Shown here piece by piece: positions 1 to 13,200 of a stretch of DNA of 64,000 nt. A program made the position numbers and the translations under genes. Positions within the stretch are counted from its first letter, which is position 1. Each line of letters begins with the position of its first letter. The DNA comes from Camarhynchus parvulus (lineage: Eukaryota > Chordata > Aves > Passeriformes > Thraupidae), in assembly GCF_901933205.1 (NCBI RefSeq), contig NC_044573.1, forward strand, positions 54,877,993 to 54,941,992, written 5' to 3'. The notes under the pieces were generated by a model that was not told the origin of the DNA, did not search any database, and saw only the letters and a list, made by a program, of their open reading frames with translations.

Positions 1-1068
1 AATAAACTTTTTTTGGACTGCTTTAGGAATTCTAAAGATGTCTTGCTAACCTGTATAAACCTGACATTTTTTTTTCTTGAAAGTTAATGTTCTGTCTGTT
101 AGCACATTTTACATCATTAGGTCACCAATATGTTTCATTTTAATATAGCCAGAATTTATAGTCCAAGTATCTCAAAGTTAACAGACCCTTTACATTCTCC
201 ACTAAGACCTCTTGTGTAACACAGAATCAGAACCTGACCTAATAATTTTGGTATCAAGCCTGTTACTCCTGAGCATGGGTGTAACGTAATGATTATGTGT
301 ATTACATAATCACGATAATAACAGTTTAAAATATTTCTATAAAAGACTACTGAATTTCTTTGAGTCCTAAATGCTGACAAAGTTTTTTAATAAGTTACAA
401 AGAGATTATCCCAATAAATTGGAATTTTACAATCTGTCTGTTTCCTTACATTTCTGTATAATTGTTGTACCTGCATTTTTCCACAAACTTATTGCACATC
501 AGCACTGTGCAAGATTTCTGTGAAGACTAATATTTCTAAACAGGGAAGGTAAATTAAGGATACAGAGGCATAAATCACACAGATTGGACATTGGTCAGGT
601 TCTGAGCATCAGCCCACACCACCACATGCTCAGGGCAAGTCCAGCACAGCTGGAGCTTGCCCATGGGCAGGGGTTTGGTGCAGTGTGTGCCTCTGAGGGT
701 GTTCCTGTGTTATCTCTGTTGGCATAACGGTTCCCTGAAATGAAACTTTTATCCGTTTCTGTACTAGTGGTATTTGAGGGAATATATTACCCAACTAAAT
801 CAGTAGTAATTGTCTCATGAAGTATGGAAAATACAGGTAATCCTGGAGTCTCAATATGTGTATTATTCAGACACTTTGATTTCTGGATCAAGTAGCTGTT
901 ATCTCTAACTCCCATCAATACAAACAAGATTGAAATGAATTTACTGAAAATACGTCAGCACATTAGCAAGCAGAAACAGTAAACTCTCATCACTGATCAA
1001 TTTTCTAGCAGCTTGACTTTATTGGGACTCAAAGTTCACCAGTTAGCTTTTTTTATTACTATTTTTAG
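1..1068 (+). other. 3' part of an upstream SYNE1 intron
   Basis: AT-rich intronic sequence ending in a pyrimidine-rich acceptor (AG at 1067-1068). I see no exon, RNA gene or clear mobile element. A short imperfect palindrome with 8-bp arms (TGATTATG / CATAATCA) lies at about 291-313. Open frames here are short and lack splice or codon support. Confidence 0.7.
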
Positions 1069-1251
1069 GAATTCTTATCAGAAAGTGAGAATGGGCAACA
1101 AAAGCTAAACCTGATGGCATCCAAAGGAGAACTGCTATGCTCTGTTTTACCAAAGGAAAAGGCTAAAGTTATCCAGGACAAATCTGCTGCTGCTAAAGAA
1201 GATTGGAAAAATTTTATCACCACACTCCACCAGAAGAAATCTGCATTGGAG
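1069..1251 (+). CDS. SYNE1: SYNE1 window exon 1 (residues 1-61 of this segment)
   Basis: 61 codons, phase 0 at both ends, from EFLSESENGQQKLN to HQKKSALE, with a helix containing KEDWKNF. The acceptor is tatttttag and the donor gtattg. It encodes parts of two adjacent spectrin-repeat helices. The following intron (1,508 bases) is AT-rich and holds nothing recognisable. Confidence 0.95.
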
Positions 1252-4200
1252 GTATTGAACCAGTTACAGTGAGGGAAGACTGGCTCTAAATTTCCTCTTT
1301 GCTTCTACTTCAAACAGCACAGTTTGGATGTTGTATATATCTGTGAGTGTTTACTATGTGACGGAATGAAGAAATAGATGCTTTCAAGAAGTCTTACTCT
1401 TCTGCTTGCATTTTACTTTTGTTTACTTCTGCTATCTTTATGACCTGATTTCACTTTAATATGGTGTTTCATGCACAAGGGGTTGTTCAAAATCAAAGAC
1501 AGCAGTTCCTGAAATTCAGTAGTCTCATCAAATGTAGTGGGTTTCTAAAACCTATTTTCTTTCTGAAAAATGGTTTTAGTACAGGTTTCTGAAACAGCTG
1601 CTTATTGAATAGTCCCAGTAGGGTATGTAAATGTTGTTTCTCTTACTGCAAAAGTGAAATGTCCTTATTTAATTGAGCAACTTTTTAAGTGCAAGTGCCT
1701 TTCTCTGTTCAGAACTCACAATTCAACTGTAGGTGGTGAATATCTTAAATTCATAAACTTTTTAAGGTCATAGGTTTTAAGGTCAAAATGTCTCATCTGA
1801 AATTCCCTACATAGAATAGGAGAATTAAAGTTCCTAGGCATTCTTGTTTCAAACCAATGCTGCCTAGACAGGTGAGAAAAAGTTTAAATACACTTAATGC
1901 ATTATGTAGGAAAGCATTTCAAAGAAAATTCTCAGGTAGCAAGGACTAACCTTTCAATCTCAAGGTTGCCGTGGAAAGAGGATGTTCTCAGAGGTTAGTC
2001 TTTTTGAGTCAAGGATTTTTCAGTCTCACAGGCTTAGTTTTTTATTCAGATGTTTAAGCGATACGGGTGTAGCTGAAAAGAAAATTGAATGTCTGGGGGA
2101 AAAATACATTAAAATAAATAGGGCACAGGAGCTATGCTGTTCAGGTTTATATTCCACGTGAATTATTTTAGGTGCTGTTTTATTAAATAATGCGGAATAA
2201 GCCTGCAAGAAAAGTATGCAGACCTTGAAGGAATGCTGTCATATGCATTTAATGCACTTTCTTATGACCAAAATTTTACTCTATAAAAAGAATATAACCA
2301 GAAATGCTCCCCAGGACTGGGTTGAATTTAGACATTACCTAGAAACATTAGCAGCCCATTTAAGGAGGACTTAATGTCAATGACTGGAGTCACATATTAG
2401 ATAACTCACATCCCAAATTAGCCTTTATTCACACTACCTTAGTTATGCAAACTGGAATTAGATTAAGTCAAGTCTCATAAAATCTGTAAAGCTTTACAAT
2501 CAAAAGAAATTTGTTTCAGCCTTCCCTCAGCTGTGTAGTATATTGTTGCTTCTATTTTGCTTTCTAAAAGTGTGCCCTATCAAACTTTTATTTCGGTGTC
2601 TGTGGGATAAGAACAGGCAGAGCTGGTGTAATTTATTTGAAGAGTTTTGTATATTTTGCCTGCAGTTATATATAATTTTTGTGTACTTGATCTGTGTGTT
2701 ATGAATTAGTTATGTCTAGTGCACTGGGACTATTCATAGAAATTTGCATGCCTTCCTAGAGCTTAAAGATCCAGATGAAGGACTTTGAAGCAACTGCTGA
2801 GCCTCTGCAGGAGTGGCTGACCACAACTGAGAAGATAGTACAAGGAAGTAGCAGTCGGCTCCATGATCTTCCTTCCAAGAGGAGAGAACAACAAAAGCTG
2901 CAGGTGACTTATAAGGGCTCTTAACAGAGCCAGACCTTCCCGTTCCATCCTCTTGGCCTCATTGGTTACTTACAAAAGCTAAATCATTCTAGCATCCTGA
3001 CCTCTAAATAAGATGGGAACTGTTTTTGAGGTTTGCTGTTGATGATCCTGTTCCATCAAGTTTTCCATCTCCACATTTCTTCTGACATGCTGCTCCATTG
3101 CTGTAACTGTGTGCCTGTCTCAGCAAACTTGCCATATGTCACTTCTATTTTTCATGGCACCTTCATGCTTCACCATCTCCTGCTTTCTTGCACCCACTCT
3201 TATTATTACTGTGCTTGTGCTTTACAGTCTGTCCTTGAGGAAATAAGCTGCCACGAGCATCAGCTCAACAGGCTAAAAGAGAAAGCTCAGCAGCTGTGGG
3301 AAGAACAAGCTGTCAGCAAAAGCTTTATGCGCAGAGTGTCTCAGTTGTCTTCTCAGTATCTTACTCTAAGCAATCTGACAAAGGTAATGCATCCAATGTA
3401 TGTTCTTCTAAGCAACTCCTGTGATGTATGTGGGGAAAAATGAAGACTGAAATGTGAAACACTGCAATTGTCTTGCTTGCCTGCTCTGTGATATGTCTGA
3501 GCTATTCTGTCTTTCACATTGACTTATAGGAGTGAAGAGTAGGGACTGTCAACAAAATGTAACTGTGATTTTTTATTATTATTATTTTAAAGTGTACTGA
3601 TTAAGAAGTAAATCCCTCCTGATTATTCAATAATCAGACTTGATTTTGATTCTTTCAAGCACTGAAGACAGTTTTGTAATAAGCAGCATCTGAAAGAGGT
3701 ATTTTTCAAAAATTAGCAGAGGTGGAGTTTTTTTCTAGAAAATACAGGATGCAGACAAGTTGTTATTTTGTTTTATCCTATAATGATGATTATTGGCATT
3801 GTAACTATTTTCAGCTAAAAGTAATAGATTGGTCTTCTAAAAAAAATTTACCTCTTAAGCTGTTTTTGAATGTTCAAGGGGAGGCATAGGCCAAATTTTA
3901 AACCATCAGCACAAGAACTGAGAGTTTAACATAACTCTCTTTTTTGCAGCTTCACACACTTCACCTCTTAATAGTTCTACCATCTCTCTAGCGGAGACAG
4001 ATAAGAAAACCTCCATATTAAGACTTTTATTCTTCTCAAAGTTCATGTCATGAAGAAGGCTTGATATAGGCTTATAGTTGCTACAGTAACTAGAATGATT
4101 AAGGATATAGAAAATATGTTTTTGAATAGCAATTCAAATCAGAAAGCATTTGTGTTTAAGGGATTGCTACTTTGGCAATTCCTACTTTTTCTGTAGAAGT

Positions 4201-7200
4201 AACAATTATAAAGCATATCTTTGACTTATTGAAAATGATTGTATGCATGGCCATAATAAATTTTCATGTCTGCAAAATGAGAAAGTGAAAAATGAATGAA
4301 TTGCTGACACAGGCTTATGTGAGCAGAACTTGTAGGAGAGGTCAGGATGAGCAGGTGTCGTCTAAGGTGCAGGATACATATGGTCCAGCCTATTAGAGAA
4401 ACCCTGAACCTTTTGGATAGCCAAGGATCTTGAGGAAGATCCCTCTCAGTAATTTCCAAGGCCTGTTAAATTGACTCGACTTTAGTTCTCTGTCACAGTG
4501 GAAAAAACACACACTGCCTTGTGTTCTTGTTCACCTCAAAGCCTTTTAGCAATGTAACTACAGCATTTGTTTTTGATTTGTATGAGTGTCAGTGATTTTT
4601 CAGAAGAATTGTTTTACCAATGAGAGTCGTTGAGGAAAACAGGTCTTTACCAAATATCAACAAAGCAAAATTGCAGCAATGGTGTAGCTTCTCAGGCTTA
4701 AATCTGTTGTTGCACTGGCTGATTTCACAAGTTAGCTTCCACTGCAACACTGACATGGAGCTTAGATGTAGTTTACCAGATGTTTAAGAAAAAGTGAAAC
4801 CAGAAAACTGCAGCTTTAGATTTAGAAAATAAAAAAGTACATTTCTGAGATTTTAATTTGTATTTTATGTTTGGACAATTCATTTGTGTGTGAATGCAAA
4901 ATCCATTCCATGCTTAAGTGTACTTGTAATTATCAGTGTATGAAGCAAACTTCTCTGTATGATTGATGAGACTCATTGTAAAGTACATGAGTTGGTATGG
5001 GGAGTATCCTTTAAATAGCTCTTGGTGCTAATTGCTGTATGAATTGCAGGAGAAAGTTTCCAGAATGGACAGGATTGTGGCAGAGCACCAGCAGTTCTCA
5101 CAGAGTGTCAAGGACCTCCAGGACTGGGTAGCTGATGCAGTTCACATGCTGGATTCCTACTCTCATCCTACTGCAGACAAGAGTGTTCTGGACAGCCGGA
5201 TGTTAAAACTAGAGGTATGGAAGCATGAGTCCAAAACTTGCTCTTTTTTGATCTATATGAAGAATACAAATATAGGATACTTAGTTGTTGCATATTAGTC
5301 TATTAACTGTTGTTCAGATGCTGATTTTCAGTTTATTCAAAAGTAACTCCTTTTGTAGCAGAAAGAGCTTGTTAATAGAACTTTTCTCTAAGAGGTAGAT
5401 AAGGACCTTAATGACATGGACAACTGCATATGTGAAAATTCTTGAAGTACTCAAAAGATGTTGTGTGGCTGATGAAGGTTAAATGGAAGAAGTAGGGTAG
5501 TCACTTCTGTTAGCTTAGTGTATTTCAATATACCTAGATCTTACTGGTGATACAGTTGATCCAGCAAATCTTTTCCTAGAATTATTTGCTTTTAAAATGG
5601 TGACAACAGTTAAGAAAATAGCATCTGCTGATAACAGATTCTATTTAGGGCATTATTTAGAAGACAATATTTTCATTTTATTGATGTCTTGGATTCTGAG
5701 CCAAAGATCTTCAAAATTATAAGGCTAGGTCAAAAAGCAAAAGATTGTAGCATAATACTAAAATTATGTTTTGGCTTTTGTTTATTGAATCTTTTGGGTT
5801 CATGCTTTCAGGCTTTTCATGACTACATAGTGTTAAAAACTGAGTTTGCAACTGCACAACTCCAGGAGCTGAAGTCCCCAGGCTGACATTGATGACAGAT
5901 TTTATTTGTTGATACTGTCATGTTGCAAATATATCCTGGAGTGGTAGAACTGTATTTCAGCCCTGTAGAAGAGCTTTGCATTACATCTTGTTGTCTGTAT
6001 GAATGAATCCTCCTGTTTTCCATCTAAGTGATGTTTTCTTTGGAATGTCAGCCTTTTCACTGGACAATACCTTTTCTGATATACTCTAAGTACCTGCACA
6101 GATTCCACAAAAATTTTCCTGTTGACTAAGGGGTTTTTTTAATAGCCTGAACCTACCCATTGAAAGTCACTTCCTTTCATGAAGCCCAGCTGTGAACCCC
6201 ACTGTCCATCTTCCAATTCACTACAAGCTGCTGCATATGATCAGGTTATGTTCCATTAAAGCTAGTTAGAATATTCATGGCCAGGTAATGATAAAAATAA
6301 AATATATCTACTCACTTCTTAGGGCCTGCTAGCAGTGAAACAAGAAAAAGAAGTCCAAATGAAAATTGTTCTGGCAAGAGGAGAATCTGTTCTGCAAAAT
6401 ACTTCTCTGGAGGGAGTACCAGTGATTGAAGGCCAATTGCAAAATCTGAAGGACAGCTGGGCTTCTCTTCTGTCTGCTTGTATCCAGTGTAAGAGGTAAA
6501 AAGGGAGTGAGGTCAAGAATGATGCTTAGTAACAAAGCACTGTCAAAGCTTTTGAAAAGTAATTTTATTACTTCAGGAGTCAAATTCATGTAAAATGATT
6601 GCACATGCCAAACAATCTTAGAAGTTGTGATAGATTCATTTGAAGTAGAAGGAGGGGAGGAAACTCCAAGTGATCTAAGCTTTATTAACACTTATTGTCA
6701 ATGTACTCATAAAATTGGATTCCATCATCTTGAATATTTTACTTTGTATTGCACTTGATGCTTTGAAACCTTCTCAGAAATGAGATTTTTTTCGTGGACG
6801 TTAATGGTTGCTCTGTCAAGATCCTGCCTGCTTTTCCACTTGCTACCATTCCAAAGAACATACTGTGAATTACAGCATCTAACAGTGCTGCTCCTAGTGA
6901 TAGAATAAAGAAATATAAAGGAAAAAATGGAGATTTCTCTGGTGGAGCATCAGTAGTTGCAAATATTTCAAGTTAAAGAAACAAGGGTAATTAAACATTA
7001 GAATGCATCAACTTTTTGATGTAGGTAAAGGGGCAGAAAATTTCTGATTCTGGGTCTTATGCTTTCAGTTGCAATTCATTTACTAAACCTAGAATGTGTC
7101 AGCTACATAAATTACAGATCTACTTAATATTCCAGGTTTGGAAAACTTAATTTCTCTTTGTTAGTCAAACAGTACTGCTAGTTAAAACCTGTAGGATTTT

Positions 7201-10200
7201 AATTGCGTATCTTGTGATGTATCTCTCTCATAAAAATATTCTAGAATATATGTATATGACTATATCTCACTGCTCAAATAGCACGGAACTTTCACTATCA
7301 CAAAAAATATGTATTTTTAAATTACAGTCAACTTGAAGGAGCTCTCTCCAAATGGACGAGTTACCAGGAAGATGTTAATCAGTTTTCCAGATGGATGGAC
7401 AAAGTAGAAACAAGTATGAATGCTTCTGAAAGGCAATATGCTGAACTGAGGGAAAAAACAGCTGCCCTCAGCAAAGCAAAGGTGTGTTTGATTTACAACA
7501 AACCATCAACAAGTGCATAACACCTTAGAGGCAAAAAAAACAAACTGTCTAACTGCAAGATTAATCCGTGGTCTTGTTTTCATGGTGCCCTTTATATGTT
7601 CTCTTTCTGTTTTGTAGCTACTCAATGAAGAGGTGTTGAGTCATAACAGCCTGTTGGAGACTATTGAAGTGAAAGGAAAGGGCATGGCTGAGCACTACAT
7701 TGCTCAGCTTGAGCTGCAAGACCTTCAGGAGAGGTATAAGTTCCTCAAAGAAAGAACAAAGGTAGAGTTTTTCTTCATAGCACTACTTGTTTAGCTGGCA
7801 ACAAGGAAAAGATATTTTCATTGATCATTTATTTTACAGTTAAATGAGGATTAAGAGTTTGAGGACAGCTGTAACTTATTGTAACAGAAACCTACTAGGG
7901 TGATTAATAAATCTGTCTTCCTGTACTGAGCTTCAGATCTTTCAGAAGGGTTTTAAAAATCAGGAGAACAGTCTGAGGAACTCCATGTCAAAAGGCTCAT
8001 TGACTTCAGCACAGATATAATTTTACCCAGTGTGACTGAAATGTTGAAAAAATCTTCAGACTTGTGATTTGCATAAGTGTATGGTTTCAATAAATTTTAT
8101 CAGTCAGTTGTGTGATTCACAAATGGTTGGCAGCTACAGAGATTTTATGAATGAGCATGAACCTTATTAGCAAGTAAACTGACACAAGTGTAATAGGTAC
8201 TACATTTCCTGATAAATATTGATTTTGTATATCTGGAAAAAATTAGGACATAGATTAGGATCAGGATGGGGTTTAAGGTAAGATATAAGGTAAAAAAGAA
8301 ATAATAAAAGACCCGGTGATAGAGATAAATCTAGGCAATTACCTCCAGTTAACCCAAGTTCTTCTGTGATAATTAAATAATGACTAACATATGGTCAGAC
8401 AGCCAACTTTGCTTCAGGATAGCAATGTAGTAAAATTGAATTTTGTTGTCTCAGTGATGCCTTTGTCATGAAGAATGACAAAATTCAAAATTCAGCCAAA
8501 ATTCAGTTTTTCAAACACATAAGTGATTCAGTCTTTTGTGGACCTCTCTTCCACAACTGCAAAAAATGCCATGCTCAACATTATTCTTTTGAGCTTGAGT
8601 GAATAAAATTGCTCAGATTTGCCAGAGAGAAAGATAAGTCCTGGGAAGTGCTGGTAAATATACTATTCCATGGAGATGCCCTAGTCATTACCTTTTTCTC
8701 CTACACAAAGCTATACAAGCGACCTGTATTTGCTCAGTTAGAGTAACAGCATGGGAATGAGAAGAAATGGATGGTGGCTCACAGAGGCAAGAGTTCTGTA
8801 CATATTACCTCACGTAGCAAGAAGCATTACTTCTTTCTCCAGATGACTGGGCTTCTCTGTTCCCAGCTGTTGTGATAGTGTTAAGTATTAATAGTGCAAT
8901 CAGCCCTGAGAAAGAAATTAAAAACTCAAAGCAAATAGCTGGAAAGTTAAGAATGTTCAAATATTTTACTGATCCTCTGGCCAGGCTGGAAACGTGATAA
9001 GATTCCCCAAGGACTTATGGCCCACGTCTGAGCAGACCAAGAGCTGTAATTTCGTAAGCCCCTGTTGAGAGGCAAGAAAACTTGTCTCTCTTTCCCCCTT
9101 CCCACTTCTGGGCATGGACAAGCCTTGCAAAAGATGTGATAGGACTCCTGTTTTCCTCCTTTCTCCTGCCAGACAGACCTGTTAGAAATAGAAGGTAAAG
9201 CAGATAGTAGATTCATAGGTGTATTTAAGTGTTTGTCTTTTTATGAACCTGCTGCTCTCAAATGAAGCCTGTCTTGTCTCCATCAAAACCTGGTTCCCCA
9301 TTCCCATCATTTCTTAGAGGATGGGAATTACATGTAGTATATTTTTCTTGCACTTAATAAGACTAATCTTGTGCCAATATATGACACCCTTCCTTCTGTA
9401 CTCCAGGTATGGTAATATTTTAGTGCTGAGTCTTGCTCACCCACATACACAGAAGACTTGTAGTCTGTTTCTTACTGTGCTCTGTAGGGACTGCAAATAT
9501 CTTCAAACCTAAGATAGTGGATACTCCTAACTCCATTTGCAAAAAAAAAAAAGTCATGTAAAATAAAAAAATGCAATTTCTAAGCTCATATGCTTATTAA
9601 TCACTTCAGCAAAGTTAATTTAAATTGTGGTAAAAACCAAGGAAGTTTTTTTGTTATTAACCACTAAGGTGTTATTTAAAAGTAATCCCAGATCAAAATT
9701 CTAAATCTCAGAAGTTACAAACTTATCTTCTGGGATAAGTATTTTTACCTCTACATGCCTCCCTCTTTCCCTGTAATCAATTAAGTAATCTTCAGAATTC
9801 AAGTACTCTTGAATTCCTGGAAAGTTCAGCATCAGATACAAACCTTTTCCCTTGATGGATGGCTGGTTTATGTTCTCTTGGTTTGACAATACATTATACA
9901 TATATATACACACAATACACATATAAATATGTATACATATTTGTAAATATTTTCACATGCAGGAGGCTGTAACAAAAGCTGAAGGACTGCTTACTTTACA
10001 CCAAGAGTACCAAAGAAATCTGAAGGCCTTTGAAGTATGGCTGGAGAAGGAGCAGGAAAAACTTGACTGTTTATCACATCTTGATGGTGATGCCCAGGAA
10101 CAGGAAGCAACACTCCGAGATTTACAGGTATGTGATGTGACACCCTCAGGGGAAAAAAAAAATTTAAAAATCAATTCTGTGATGGTATAGTAACAGAATA

Positions 10201-13200
10201 ATATTTATTGCCAGACAAAAATTGTCTTGAGACCAACTTGAAATTGCAATATGTATGAACATTTTGTTGCTCCAAAGGTAAAGGTAGTGGAAATATTGTT
10301 GCTCATTTCTGGAAAAAAGGTGTCAGGCCTTGAATGAGATCTCCAGTTGTACTAATCCTTTCTTGAAAGTATTGCATTTGTGTTAGATGTTGGTCTATCT
10401 CTTCTTTTTCCTGTGTGTTTCATAAAATATGAAGAGTGTTTTTCACTGGTGTTCTATCTTTTATTGCTCACAGTGCAGGTGCACCTACTTTCAGGCAGTT
10501 CCAGGCATGCAAGCTGGCTCCTATAGTGACACGGGAAAACTTCCACTGACTCACTTCAGTGAAAGTGAACAGTGAACCCATAGTGCTTCAGTAATTCCCC
10601 AGTTATTATCTTAAGCTGACATAAAATGCTTTAATACCTGTTGTTGAAGGAGCACAAAGTCTGTACTTGAGATATGAAATGTTTATTACCTTATTCAGGA
10701 TACTGAGAGGGGCTTTGTATGATCAGGGACTCTGCATATATTTTTGCTCATTATAGTTACTCTACAAAACCCATTTTGAAAATCTGGATATGTATCTCAA
10801 GTGAAATCTGAGATGAAACACAACTGTGTTTTGTAAAGGTAATTTCCTTGTTATGTTTTCTAATCAGATTGAATCACTTTGTACTTTCTGCTAACAAGCA
10901 TGAAAATGCCATATATGTCCAGGAGAGGGTATCAAAAATTAGTTTGGAGTGTTGTCTCAAACATATGTAACAATAAATTGGTTGGGTTTTTTTTGGAAGA
11001 TTGAAGCCTCGGTTTTTAAAGAGATTCAACTTTAGAACCAGTCTTACAGTCTGCTTGCCACATCTGGAAAGTTTTGAATTTATGCTGTGGGGAATGGATT
11101 CCATTCATCCCATGCTGGCTCATGCAGCCAATGTTTCAGAGCTGATGAACTTGTCAGGAGAAGAAAGAATTTAATGCATGCTTTGTCAATCATTTTCTGC
11201 AGTTCAATTGTCAGTAATAGTGATACTTGGTGTGCTTTGTAAGTGAGCATGCTGTGTTATTAGAGGAAAGACTCTCTCTAATATATGTTTAACCATAGAT
11301 AACTAAAGAGAATGCCCAGCTGTCTTCAGAGGAACCAAGGGGGTTTTTGCCATGTGTGAATGAAAGCTGTCAATGTAGGTATGTAACTAACTCTGCCTTT
11401 ACAGGAGCTACAGGTCCACTGTGCAGAGGGACAGGCATTATTGAATGCTGCTGTCCATGCCAGAGAGGAGGTGATTCCCTGGGGAATTCCCCAGATAGAA
11501 GACAGAGCCCTGGAATCCTTACGGCAGGATTGGCAAGTTTATCAGCACAGGCTTTCTGAAGCAAGAGGCCAATTAAATGCCACTGTGAGCAAACTGAGGT
11601 TAATGGAGAAAAAGTTTCAGAAGGTTAATGACTGGTTAACAAACCTGGAGGAGAAAGTTGTTATCAGGACTGGAAGGAGGTCTGGTAGAGCAACAAAAGA
11701 AATGCAGCTTCAACAAATGAAGGTAAAGAATATCGTTAAGGCATTTCTTAAACAAAATAATGTGTGTGGTTTCCTTGTCAATTCCTGATGGCACTGTGAA
11801 AATGTGAGCAAGCTTTTCAATTTATTCTGAGTTGTTGACTAAAATTATGGTTCCAAGAGACTTTTGTGCCTTCTAGATTCAGGTTCCTCCCCTTTTACTG
11901 GTGGAGGTATGGCTATAACAATGTTGAAATCTTGCAGGGAGATCTGTAATTCATATGCTCTACAGTGTGTGAAGATGTAACTGAGTACAAAGATAGGCAG
12001 TGGAATGGAAAAGAATTAATATGGTAACAAGAGTAAAATGTGACCAACTGTGTTATGAAGTCTCCACTGTGATGATGTAGTAATTCTCCTTTAGTCACTG
12101 GAATGAAAAGACGTGGTTCTGAATAAACACAGGAAGCAGATCTGAAGCCAGGTTACACTTAACAGTCATCTTCAAAACTTCACGTGAAATCCATAGAAAG
12201 ACCAGATTGTATTTCTACTATTATTATCAAGGGGGAAAAAAATTTGCAAGTATTGTATCTGTAATGAAGTGCAGTCCATATGGGATGAAAATCATTCCAG
12301 CATATTTGCTACAATAACTTTCATCAGATTCTGGTTTATTTTCCAGTTGTAAGTGAATGTTTACAACCGTGTATTTGTTTTCCTTTTCAATAATTCCTGA
12401 CTTAGCTGCAATCAAATACCTGATAATTTAAGATGTTTGAATCAGTCATATAAGTTTGATAATTTCTTTCTCATAGAAGTGGCATGAAGACATTACAGTA
12501 TACAAAGATGATGTAGAGGAGGTTGGAGTATTGGCTCAGCAAATACTAGAGGAAAATCTCACTGCAAGTAGAATGGGAAGTCAGGCTACACAGCTTACAT
12601 CTCGCTACCAAACTCTTCTTCTTCATGTCTTGGTAAGTAATGAAAACTAATTGTAATATTATAAATTTCCAGTTAAGAAGCAAAAATGGGCTTTTGTAAT
12701 TAGACTTTATCAGAGTCTATTCATTGCTGTAGACTCAATAGCACAACATTCACATATATATTCATATATATATATATATACATATAGGTTTCATTGGATT
12801 AAATGTATTACAGAAACATAATCAGGATAATGAAGCAGAATGCCTTGTCACTATCTTTTTTGATAGTTTCAGGGGACAAATTTAGAATAATGTATGCTTG
12901 AATGCTAACTGACCTACAGAGAAATGTTTTCAGGCTGCCACTGATACACATTAGTATGTGGAAAATTTGATTTGGTAAGGTGAAGTCTTGAGGTTAATTT
13001 AAGTAGTAATTGCCTCATAGTACTGTAATGGAAAGTCACAATTCAAAGTTCAAAATGTAAGTACATTTTCAGTGTTTAGTATTAGTTCAGTTTTAACATT
13101 GGTGATTGACATATGTGCACCCTGACAAGAGACCTGTAATAATTATTCACTACTTATGAAATAACTCAAAGCCTATATGTTTTATCTTTGTATAATAGAT

